Shown piece by piece: positions 1-6,537 of a DNA stretch of 8,339 nt (its first letter is position 1; each line of letters starts with the position of its first letter). The notes beneath the pieces were generated by a model that searched no databases, was not told the DNA's origin, and saw nothing but the letters and a program-made list of their open reading frames with translations. Where the stretch lies: the NCBI GenBank assembly GCA_021846145.1, contig JAJZCJ010000134.1, positions 1 to 8,339 of the forward strand. Direction: 5' to 3'. The DNA is from Bacillota bacterium (lineage in GTDB: Bacteria; Bacillota; Bacilli; Alicyclobacillales; SLC66). A program made the translations under genes and the position numbers.

Positions 1-1
1 A

Positions 2-646
2 TTTCACCCTCAGTACCGGGATGACAATATGCGCAACTATTTGACAGATGGTCACCCAGACCACTTTATCCTGCTATATGTTGGACGCCTAGCACATGAA
101 AAGGACTTGGATCAAATTCGCCCACTATTAAATTTGATTCCTAACTTGAGCATCGCGTTTGTTGGCGACGGTCCCGCGCGGGACAAGCTGGAACGTGTGT
201 TCGTAGGAACTCGCGCCAAGTTTGTCGGTTTCTTGCATGGCAATGAATTATCAACAGCTTATGCCTCTGCGGACGGATTTATTTTCCCATCAACGACAGA
301 GACACTAGGATTAGTTTTACTAGAAGCCATGTCGTCTGGGTTACCTATCATTGCAGCCGACAGTCTTCCCACCAGAGAGTTGCTAAAAGGACACGAATCA
401 GGGATTGTCTACCAACCGGGTAACCTGCAGTCACTCGTAAATGCCATCCAAAAACTGATGTCACAATCCCCTCTACAACGCCAGATGGCTATTAATGCTA
501 GACACATTGCAGAATCCCGTAATTGGTTAGCACCAACGGACAAATTAATGCATTACTACGAATTGGCTATTCGCATGCACCGCATTCACATGATGAAAGG
601 CCAACACAAACCTGCATCATCTAAAGAAGAGTTCATTCAAATTTAG
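2..646 (+). CDS. GT4-family glycosyltransferase, C-terminal part (5' end outside window)
   Basis: The frame is open to the window edge, so this is the last 214 residues of a longer protein (GT4 enzymes usually have 350-400); the ATG at 29 is internal. The fragment is the nucleotide-sugar-binding Rossmann domain. Counting from the first full codon, VGRLAHEK (27-34) carries the Arg and Lys expected to bind the donor phosphates. GDGPAR follows, and TETLGLVLLEAMSSGLP (99-115) holds the EX7E motif with Glu100 and Glu108. From memory, the order FHPxYR, GDGPxxxxLE, ELSxAYAS and SETLGLVxLEAMSSGLP closely resembles plant SQD2 and cyanobacterial SqdX, which transfer sulfoquinovose to diacylglycerol. 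The GGIPDI segment of that subgroup is replaced here by SLPTREL. A glycolipid-forming role at the membrane is plausible, but donor and acceptor are not established. The stop interlocks with that of convergent galE. Confidence 0.9.
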   Translation, partial: FHPQYRDDNMRNYLTDGHPDHFILLYVGRLAHEKDLDQIRPLLNLIPNLSIAFVGDGPARDKLERVFVGTRAKFVGFLHGNELSTAYASADGFIFPSTTETLGLVLLEAMSSGLPIIAADSLPTRELLKGHESGIVYQPGNLQSLVNAIQKLMSQSPLQRQMAINARHIAESRNWLAPTDKLMHYYELAIRMHRIHMMKGQHKPASSKEEFIQI

Positions 647-1638
647 CCACTATATCCATTAGGTTGGGACAAGTGCCACTTCCAAGCAGATTCTATAATG
701 CCAGATAACCCTTGGTAGTTCGGTTCCCACTGCAATACGCGCTTTGCTAAATCTGGCGCGGCAACCAATACTGCCGGATCTCCTTCTCGACGTTCCCCCA
801 AAACAACAGGTATTTCCCGTTGGGTCACTGTGCGAGCAGTTTCAATCACTTCCATCACCGAATAACCTTTTCCTATTCCTAAATTGTACGCCTCTGCCCC
901 CATGCGCGTATTTCGCAACCGATCAGCTGCCAATCGATGAGCACTGGCCAAATCCATTACATGAATGTAATCACGAATACAAGAACCATCTGATGTGGGA
1001 TAATCGGAACCAAAAACAGTGACATTCTCGCGAATACCAAGTGCTGCTTGCAACACAATTGGAATAAGATGGCTCTCGTTTTCATGATGTTCGCCAATAG
1101 GTAATTTTGGATGAGCTCCTGCCGCGTTAAAATAGCGAAGACTGATGGACTGTATCCCATAAGCTTGGTAACACCAATGCAGCATACGTTCAATAGCTAG
1201 CTTGGACTCGCCATAAGGGTTGGAAGGATGTTTAGGATGCGTTTCCGTAATCGGAACCGCCTCTGGTTCTCCATATGTTGCCGCAGTAGAAGAAAAGACA
1301 ATATTATTAACCCGCGCCTCCACCATAGCAGATAGCAGTTCTGTCGTCCCAGTTACGTTGTTTTGATAATACTTCAGCGGGAGACGCACACTTTCCCCCA
1401 CTTGTGAAAACGCAGCAAAATGCACCACCACATCCGTTTTGTGATCTCTCATGATTGAAATAAGCTTTTCCTTATCGCTTATATTCACTTGATAAAAGGG
1501 AACATCCAACACGCGAATCACTTCACTGTGCCCTAAGCTCAAATTATCAACAACCACTACCTCTTCATGATGTGCAATCAATTCTGCTATTGTATGACTG
1601 CCAATATACCCAGCTCCACCAGTTACTAAAATAGACAT
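643..1638 (-). CDS. galE: UDP-glucose 4-epimerase (GalE)
   Basis: It interconverts UDP-glucose and UDP-galactose with bound NAD+, feeding the Leloir pathway and surface-sugar synthesis in the cytoplasm. The 331-residue length is typical. This is an extended short-chain dehydrogenase. TGGAGYIGS (6-14) is the GxxGxxG NAD site, FSSTAATYG (115-123) places Thr118 at the catalytic Ser/Thr, and YGESK (142-146) gives the catalytic Tyr142 and Lys146. RYFNAAG (168-174) and RDYIHVMDLA (222-231) are GalE signatures. I chose the ATG at 1638 because a GGAGGT site lies 7 nt before it; a longer reading from TTG at 1653 would put that site inside the gene. Val290 sits where E. coli GalE has the bulky Tyr299, so N-acetylated UDP-sugars may also fit (inference). 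The gene is apparently monocistronic and convergent with the glycosyltransferase gene. Confidence 0.96.
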   Translation of the reverse strand: MSILVTGGAGYIGSHTIAELIAHHEEVVVVDNLSLGHSEVIRVLDVPFYQVNISDKEKLISIMRDHKTDVVVHFAAFSQVGESVRLPLKYYQNNVTGTTELLSAMVEARVNNIVFSSTAATYGEPEAVPITETHPKHPSNPYGESKLAIERMLHWCYQAYGIQSISLRYFNAAGAHPKLPIGEHHENESHLIPIVLQAALGIRENVTVFGSDYPTSDGSCIRDYIHVMDLASAHRLAADRLRNTRMGAEAYNLGIGKGYSVMEVIETARTVTQREIPVVLGERREGDPAVLVAAPDLAKRVLQWEPNYQGLSGIIESAWKWHLSQPNGYSG

Positions 1639-1683
1639 AAACTCTACCTCCAATGATAAATATTTTCCCCAAAACTTTTACAC

Positions 1684-1713
1684 AATGTACCGCATTTTTA
1701 TAAGAACATTCAA
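1684..1713 (-). promoter_or_regulatory. Possible galE promoter
   Basis: On the minus strand, TTGAAT (1713-1708) and TACATT (1689-1684) are separated by 18 bp. Each matches the sigma-A consensus at 4 of 6 positions, and the pair lies about 46 bp before the galE start. It is a weak match in AT-rich DNA, offered as the best candidate only. Confidence 0.3.
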
Positions 1714-1722
1714 TGCATAAGG

Positions 1723-1728
1723 TATAAT
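1723..1728 (+). promoter_or_regulatory. -10 element of patB-like operon promoter
   Basis: A perfect TATAAT lies about 98 bp upstream of the chosen start of the C-S lyase gene. No convincing TTGACA-like -35 stands 16-18 bp before it; an AT-rich TTTATA-like stretch is 20 bp away. An activator or an upstream AT element may be needed (inference). Transcription would start near 1735, giving a leader of roughly 90 nt that contains the palindromes TTGCGCAA (1739-1746) and CACATGTG (1776-1783). Confidence 0.5.
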
Positions 1729-1825
1729 ATAGATTAGTTTGCGCAAGTTCTTTTGATCATCTTAATCTAATTGCTCACATGTGTCAGTAAAGTGTTACAA
1801 ATCATGTGTTTTAGGGGGTTACGTG

Positions 1826-3001
1826 TTGGCCAGTCATTTTGATGATCTCATTGCAAGAAAGAACACCGCATCTGTAAAGTGGGATGGACTTCGTACACGC
1901 TTTCAGGTTGAGCAGGCATTGCCGATGTGGGTAGCTGATATGGATTTCGCTGCTCCAGATGTAGTATTAGAGGCGATGCAAGAAAAACTTCAACATGGCA
2001 TCTTCGGCTACACACTTCGCACGGACAGTTATTATGAGGCGATTCAACAGTGGTTAGCAAATAGACACCATTTCAATATTGATACCAAGTGGATCGCGCA
2101 TGCCCCAGGAATCGTACCTGGAATTGGATTTCTCATCGACGCGCTGACCGACGCAGGCGACAAGGTCGTTGTTCAACCACCCGTGTACCATCCGTTTGAA
2201 CGAGTCATCCGCAATTATGATCGACAAGTCTTACGGGCTCCGCTCGCATTTGATGGTACACGCTATCAAATGAATTTTGACGCACTAGAAGCACAATTTC
2301 AAGCAGGAGCGAAAGCGTGGATATTATGTAGCCCGCACAATCCTGTCGGCCGAGTGTGGACAGCAGACGAACTGCGCACAGCGGGCGAACTTGCCTTACA
2401 ATATAACGTCACGGTGATCAGCGATGAGATTCACCATGACTTAGTGTATAAGAATTATCATCACACTCCTTTTGCATCACTTGATGAACGATTTAAGGAC
2501 ATCAGCGTAACAGCCATTGCTCCTAGTAAAACCTTTAATTTAGCGGGGTTACAGACGGCAGCCATGATTATTCCCAACCCCGATATGCTCCAAAAGTACA
2601 AAAAAGTTTTACAAAAATACTCCATGGAAGGTGCCAATACCTTTGGCGTCATTGCGCTGGAAGCTGCCTATCGTAAGGGTGAACCATGGCTCAATGAACT
2701 ATTGGACTACCTCGAAGGCAATCTAGTCACACTTCAACAGTTACTGCTTGAAAAAATGCCACAAATAAAATTAATTAAGCCGGAAGGCACTTACTTAGCG
2801 TGGCTAGACTGTCGAGAATTAGGCTTCACTAAAGCAGAGCTGGATCATTTTTTTGTGCATGAAGCGGGCGTCGCCATGGATGAAGGACATCTTTTTGGCG
2901 AAGAAGGCACTGGGTTTCAGCGCATGAATCTCGCCTGCCCAAGATCCTATATTGACGAAGCCATCACCAACATAACCGCTGCCTGGAATAAAAGAAATTA
3001 G
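1826..3001 (+). CDS. patB: MalY/PatB-family PLP enzyme (cystathionine beta-lyase / C-S lyase)
   Basis: This is a fold-type I PLP enzyme of the class I/II aminotransferase superfamily, in the MalY/PatB branch. That branch usually cleaves C-S bonds in cystathionine, cysteine or cysteine conjugates to give a thiol, pyruvate and ammonia; the real substrate cannot be read from sequence. The 391-residue length matches the family (about 390). SVKWDG and PMWVADMDF near the N-terminus are branch hallmarks. SPHNPVGRVW (169-178) holds the PLP-contacting Asn172, SDEIHHD (199-205) the Asp200 that pairs with the PLP nitrogen, APSKTFNLAG (232-241) the Schiff-base Lys235, and ACPR (370-373) the carboxylate-binding Arg373. 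For the start, AGGGGG at 1813-1818 sits 7 nt before TTG 1826 and only 4 nt before GTG 1823; an upstream GTG at 1781 has no such site. It is probably cotranscribed with the oxidoreductase gene 10 nt downstream. Confidence 0.9.
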   Translation: MASHFDDLIARKNTASVKWDGLRTRFQVEQALPMWVADMDFAAPDVVLEAMQEKLQHGIFGYTLRTDSYYEAIQQWLANRHHFNIDTKWIAHAPGIVPGIGFLIDALTDAGDKVVVQPPVYHPFERVIRNYDRQVLRAPLAFDGTRYQMNFDALEAQFQAGAKAWILCSPHNPVGRVWTADELRTAGELALQYNVTVISDEIHHDLVYKNYHHTPFASLDERFKDISVTAIAPSKTFNLAGLQTAAMIIPNPDMLQKYKKVLQKYSMEGANTFGVIALEAAYRKGEPWLNELLDYLEGNLVTLQQLLLEKMPQIKLIKPEGTYLAWLDCRELGFTKAELDHFFVHEAGVAMDEGHLFGEEGTGFQRMNLACPRSYIDEAITNITAAWNKRN

Positions 3002-3005
3002 GAGG
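3000..3005 (+). promoter_or_regulatory. Shine-Dalgarno site fused with the upstream stop codon
   Basis: A perfect AGGAGG begins inside the TAG stop of the C-S lyase gene (2999-3001) and lies 6 nt before the ATG at 3012. The layout places re-initiation of the oxidoreductase exactly where ribosomes finish the first gene, supporting cotranscription and translational coupling. Confidence 0.85.
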
Positions 3006-3011
3006 ATATCC

Positions 3012-4028
3012 ATGAAAAACAAGGAGATAATTTTAGCCAATCGCCCTGTAGGAATGCCACAGGTGAATGATTTCAGCGTGCAAGACTGCCCCATACCCGC
3101 ATTAGAAAATGGCCAGATTATGGTACGTACCCATTACCTTTCGGTCGATCCTTACATGCGCGGACGCATGACGGAAAATCGATCCTATGTCGCCCCTTTT
3201 GTCGTCGGAAAACCCTTAAATGGTGGTATTGTCGGCCAAGTGGTAGACTCCCGCAATCCAAAGTTCCAAGTGGGCGATTATGTCACCGGTCAATGGTCGT
3301 GGCGCTTATACAATGTCATTCAAGAAGACCAGTTGATTAGCAAACTTGATCCGGATCTTGCGCCCCCTTCAACAGCGCTTGGTTTACTCGGTATCCCTGG
3401 ACTAACTGCTTTTTTTGGCCTTACAAAGATCGGGAATCCCCGACCGGGTGAGACAGTGGTCATCTCAGGCGCGGCAGGGGCTGTTGGAAGCATTGCAGGT
3501 CAAATTGCCAAACTATTAGGGTGCCGAGTGGTCGGCATCGCGGGTGCAAAAGATAAACTACTTTATTTAAAGGATGAACTAGGATTTGACGAAGTAATTG
3601 ATTACAAAGATCGCGAGAATTTGCACCATAATATTCGCAACGCATGTCCAGATGGGGTAGATGTGTACTTTGATAATGTAGGTGGGGCCGTTTCTGAAGC
3701 AGTCATCTACTCATTAAATGACTTTGCTCGCATTCCACTGTGCGGCCAAATCGCTCATTACAACGACACCAAACCGGCGCATATTTCCATGAACGTATTC
3801 CATACTTTTGTCACCCGTCGTACGCACTTGCAGGGATTTATCGTAACAGACTTTGCAGAATCCTTTTCTCAAGCACAGTTACAATTGTCCCAGTGGTATC
3901 AACAAGGGAAAATTAAGATCAGAGAAACCATCATTGAGGGATTTGAGCGTACCCCAGAAGCATTTATCGGCTTGTTTCACGGGGAGAATACCGGAAAATT
4001 GTTGGTGAAAGTACCCTTTGAAGGTTAA
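3012..4028 (+). CDS. NADP-dependent oxidoreductase, zinc-free MDR family (YfmJ/CurA-like)
   Basis: This is a medium-chain dehydrogenase/reductase of the leukotriene B4 12-hydroxydehydrogenase / prostaglandin reductase / curcumin reductase branch, which uses NADPH to reduce activated C=C bonds of enones. The 338-residue length is usual. The N-terminal part shows NRPVGMP (10-16) and LSVDPYMRGRM (43-53), characteristic of this branch. GLLGIPGLTAFFGL (124-137) leads into the nucleotide-binding fold with AAGAVGS (154-160). VDVYFDNVGG (216-225) and the C-terminal GKLLVKV (329-335) complete the pattern. No zinc-binding Cys/His set is seen, as expected. It probably forms a two-gene operon with the C-S lyase and may detoxify reactive carbonyls (inference). 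Family assignment is firm; the substrate is unknown. The gene ends in GGTTAA, whose stop interlocks with that of the convergent permease gene. Confidence 0.92.
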   Translation: MKNKEIILANRPVGMPQVNDFSVQDCPIPALENGQIMVRTHYLSVDPYMRGRMTENRSYVAPFVVGKPLNGGIVGQVVDSRNPKFQVGDYVTGQWSWRLYNVIQEDQLISKLDPDLAPPSTALGLLGIPGLTAFFGLTKIGNPRPGETVVISGAAGAVGSIAGQIAKLLGCRVVGIAGAKDKLLYLKDELGFDEVIDYKDRENLHHNIRNACPDGVDVYFDNVGGAVSEAVIYSLNDFARIPLCGQIAHYNDTKPAHISMNVFHTFVTRRTHLQGFIVTDFAESFSQAQLQLSQWYQQGKIKIRETIIEGFERTPEAFIGLFHGENTGKLLVKVPFEG

Positions 4029-4864
4029 CCAATGCGGCGATTAATCCAAATTGCTTCATAACCCTTGGCTATTGCGTAAAACAGCGCAGCTAACGTCGCC
4101 ACAAAGAACCCCACTGGCCAACCTGTCGTGTACGCGAAACTAAGCGATAGCCATACGATCAGCACGGCTTCGACCATTGCACCGATCGCTACTGCCGCTG
4201 GGCTTCGCCAAAGAGCTCTAGCGGTAGCTGCTGGGGCGATCATCATGCTAAATGATAATAGAGCGCCGACGACAGGAACAGTAACAGCAGTAGCGACACC
4301 AACAATCACGAGATAGAAGATACTGAGCCCCGCCGTTGGCAATCCACGCGCTTGAGCAATATCGGGTAGAATAGTGACATATAACATCGGTCTGAATAAA
4401 ATCAACAAGACCAGCAGTGCAATAACACTCAAAACAACAATATACACGGTCTCTGAAGAACTCACGCCGACCAATTGCCCAAATAACAACGCATAGGCAC
4501 CCGCAGCGTATTTATCATTCAGCACTAAAAATAATGCGCCGATTCCTAATGCGGCTACCAGTAGTAATGCCGTCCCCACTTCGTGCCGATCGCGTTTGCC
4601 CAACCAGCCAATCCCCAATGCCCCTCCCACCGCAAACACAACCAATCCCAAAATAGGACTGATATTTAACAAAACTGCCCCAGCCGCACCTGCAAATCCA
4701 ATTTTAGGCAAGGCGTGAGCAGCGAATGAAGCATCCCTCAAAATAGCAAAAAAACCAACTCCTGAGGCCAATAATGCGACCATCGTCCCACTGATCAGTG
4801 CATTCCACATAAAACCCTGCGAAAACATACCAAAGAAAAACACATTAGCGAATCCCTGATTCAT
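4025..4864 (-). CDS. Metal ABC transporter permease 2 (ABC-3 / ZnuB-like)
   Basis: This is an integral membrane subunit of a divalent-metal importer, 279 residues with about eight hydrophobic segments. ABC-3 family signs are RDASFAAHALPKIGFAGAAGA (43-63), the equivalent of the conserved early cytoplasmic and second-helix region, and VVGALLSFSMMIAPAATAR (198-216), the conserved segment facing the ATPase. It is the last gene of the operon, and its start overlaps the 3' end of permease 1 by 20 nt. The only ribosome site is a modest AAAGGG 11 nt before the ATG, inside permease 1, so translation is probably coupled to the upstream gene. It is related to permease 1 but clearly diverged, which suggests a heterodimeric channel. 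It ends in GGTTAA, interlocked with the stop of the convergent oxidoreductase gene. Metal choice is inferred from the operon's operator, not from this protein. Confidence 0.9.
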   Translation of the reverse strand: MNQGFANVFFFGMFSQGFMWNALISGTMVALLASGVGFFAILRDASFAAHALPKIGFAGAAGAVLLNISPILGLVVFAVGGALGIGWLGKRDRHEVGTALLLVAALGIGALFLVLNDKYAAGAYALLFGQLVGVSSSETVYIVVLSVIALLVLLILFRPMLYVTILPDIAQARGLPTAGLSIFYLVIVGVATAVTVPVVGALLSFSMMIAPAATARALWRSPAAVAIGAMVEAVLIVWLSLSFAYTTGWPVGFFVATLAALFYAIAKGYEAIWINRRIG

Positions 4865-5711
4865 TTGCGATGACGCCCTTTCGAAAAGAACTAACCCTTA
4901 CTAGAAGATAAATAACGAGAATAATCACTGAAATAAAGAAACTGACCGGATAACCACGCCCTACCGGTGGCCAGTTATAACTAAAATATGCAAGCAAGAT
5001 ACCCGCCCAAGTTGCCAAAACGCCGATCCCCATGGCCATAAACATGGCCACCACAGGTCGCTCAGTCAATTGCACCGCTGTCGCAGCAGGGCCAATTAAC
5101 AATCCAGTACTGAGCAAAGCCCCCACAATAATCGAACCATTTTCCACTGCCACCGCCAACATAAGCATATATAGTAAACTGATGAGGCGGACAGGCACCC
5201 CTCGTGTCATTGCCATCTCTGGTTGTATCGAGCTAAACAGTAAAGGTCTAAAAATCAGGAACAACAATACTGCTTCCACTACAGTTGTGCCAATCATGAT
5301 AGGCATCATAATAGGCGGAATAGCAAAAATCGAACCAAATAAAATCATCATCGTTGAATTTGCGCTAGCAGTGAATTGGGAATCTAAGTACAAAAAAAGC
5401 GCACTAAGACCCATCGCAAAAGTTAGTATAATCCCCGTCGCCACATCCCGATTGCGCGCCCGATCTCCCGTTAAGTCAATACCCAACGCAGCAAGCAACC
5501 CAAATGACATAAAACCATACCACGCATTAACACCAAATAGGAACGCTCCAGCGCCACCGGATGCGCCAACGTCAGTTAACACGTGACCCGCAAAGGATTG
5601 TCCCCGCATCACCACAAACACACCCAGCATAGCTGAAATTGCTGCAACAAAGGCTCCAATCCATAGCGCATTTACCACTTGGCCATTTTCCATAAAACTA
5701 TACCACTGCAT
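4845..5711 (-). CDS. Metal ABC transporter permease 1 (ABC-3 / ZnuB-like)
   Basis: This is the first of two membrane subunits of the metal importer, 288 residues with about eight hydrophobic segments (roughly 13-35, 53-75, 92-109, 132-154, 174-190, 193-213, 219-243 and 257-273). MRGQSFAGHVLTDVGASGGAG (35-55) and IVGALLSTGLLIGPAATA (195-212) are ABC-3 family motifs, the latter expected to contact the ATPase. The ATG overlaps the upstream ATPase stop as TAATG, giving one-base overlap and tight translational coupling. The ribosome site is a weak purine run (GAAAGAAG) before it. Many bacteria use one permease as a homodimer; here two different ones suggest a heterodimer as in four-gene Tro/Mnt-type systems. 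The C-terminal 20 nt also encode the start of permease 2. Confidence 0.9.
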   Translation of the reverse strand: MQWYSFMENGQVVNALWIGAFVAAISAMLGVFVVMRGQSFAGHVLTDVGASGGAGAFLFGVNAWYGFMSFGLLAALGIDLTGDRARNRDVATGIILTFAMGLSALFLYLDSQFTASANSTMMILFGSIFAIPPIMMPIMIGTTVVEAVLLFLIFRPLLFSSIQPEMAMTRGVPVRLISLLYMLMLAVAVENGSIIVGALLSTGLLIGPAATAVQLTERPVVAMFMAMGIGVLATWAGILLAYFSYNWPPVGRGYPVSFFISVIILVIYLLVRVSSFRKGVIANESGIR

Positions 5712-6520
5712 TATGAGAAACTCACTTCTTTCACAGGAGAAAATCCATCCCCGTCTTTCCCAGCCATTACCAAGACTCTGCCGCGGACACGCAATACATC
5801 AACGTCATATCCATAAAGCTGAGAAAGAACGTCACTTTGAATCACAAATTCCGGTTCACCTTTGATCGCCCGTCCCTGAGCTACGTAAATTACCTGATCC
5901 ATAGCATCCAATAGTGGATTCACGTCATGAGCCACAAGCATGATGGCGAGATGACGTTCTCTTCCTATTTTTGATAATAACTGCACTACTTCATTCGCAC
6001 TCTTTATATCTAGATTCGCGAGTGGTTCATCTAATAACAGTAGCTTTGGCTGACTAAGCAACGCTTGTGCAATCATCAACCTTTGTTGTTCCCCTCCTGA
6101 TAAGCGTCCTACCGACGCATCCGCAAAGTGAAGCGCATTGACCGCTTGCATTACTTCTTCAATTTGCTCTTTGCGCTTTCTATTGGGAAAAGGAAACCCT
6201 AATTTATGCCCATCTAATCCAAGTCCCACGAGATCTCTAGCTCGCAGCGGAGTATCTGGTTCAAAGTTAATCTTTTGCGGAACGTAAGCCAATTTTCGAT
6301 TCCCTCGTCGCATCGGCTCATTTGCAAAAAATAGCTGACCCTGTTGAACTGGGATAAGCCCCAAAATAGCTTTGAGCAATGTCGTTTTCCCGGCGCCATT
6401 GGGACCAATAATACCGATAAATTCACCCTCATTAACCTCAAAATTCAAGTGTTGTAGCACCATTTTATCCCGCACACTGACATCTACTTGATGCAGGCTC
6501 AATAAACTATTTGTCACCAT
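5711..6520 (-). CDS. Metal ABC transporter ATP-binding protein (ZnuC-like)
   Basis: This cytoplasmic ATPase subunit powers metal import and is complete at 269 residues. It has Walker A GPNGAGKT (39-46), a Q-loop at Gln82 in YVPQK, signature LSGGEQQR (140-147), Walker B LLLLDEP (160-166) and H-loop His198 in VAHD. The YVPQ form and the NFEPDTPLRARDLV stretch after it are typical of the ZnuC/MntB/TroB group. I chose the ATG at 6520 because the purine-rich AGAAAGAAG ends about 5 nt upstream; a GTG at 6526 would add two residues and sit on top of that run. It follows the binding-protein gene after 17 nt and overlaps permease 1 by one base. After about residue 215 there is a C-terminal extension with YGYDVDVLRVRGR, common in metal-type ATPases. 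Confidence 0.95.
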   Translation of the reverse strand: MVTNSLLSLHQVDVSVRDKMVLQHLNFEVNEGEFIGIIGPNGAGKTTLLKAILGLIPVQQGQLFFANEPMRRGNRKLAYVPQKINFEPDTPLRARDLVGLGLDGHKLGFPFPNRKRKEQIEEVMQAVNALHFADASVGRLSGGEQQRLMIAQALLSQPKLLLLDEPLANLDIKSANEVVQLLSKIGRERHLAIMLVAHDVNPLLDAMDQVIYVAQGRAIKGEPEFVIQSDVLSQLYGYDVDVLRVRGRVLVMAGKDGDGFSPVKEVSFS

Positions 6521-6537
6521 AAACACTTCTTTCTAAC

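Noticed and set aside
672..682. 11-bp palindrome near the end of galE as a bidirectional terminator
   Set aside because: The 5-bp arms are separated by one base, too close to form a hairpin loop, and no T-run follows.
1639..1653. TTG-initiated five-codon extension of galE
   Set aside because: The extension would encode the GGAGGT ribosome site itself; the ATG at 1638 is ideally spaced and matches the normal GalE N-terminus.
1781..1825. GTG-initiated extension of the C-S lyase gene
   Set aside because: The added residues do not resemble the family, and the AGGGGG ribosome site would fall within the coding region.
5032..5586. 184-codon open frame on the plus strand antisense to permease 1
   Set aside because: It is a mirror of the permease gene: low-complexity Ile/Ala/Thr-rich translation, no ribosome site and no recognisable domain, while the opposite strand carries clear ABC-3 motifs.
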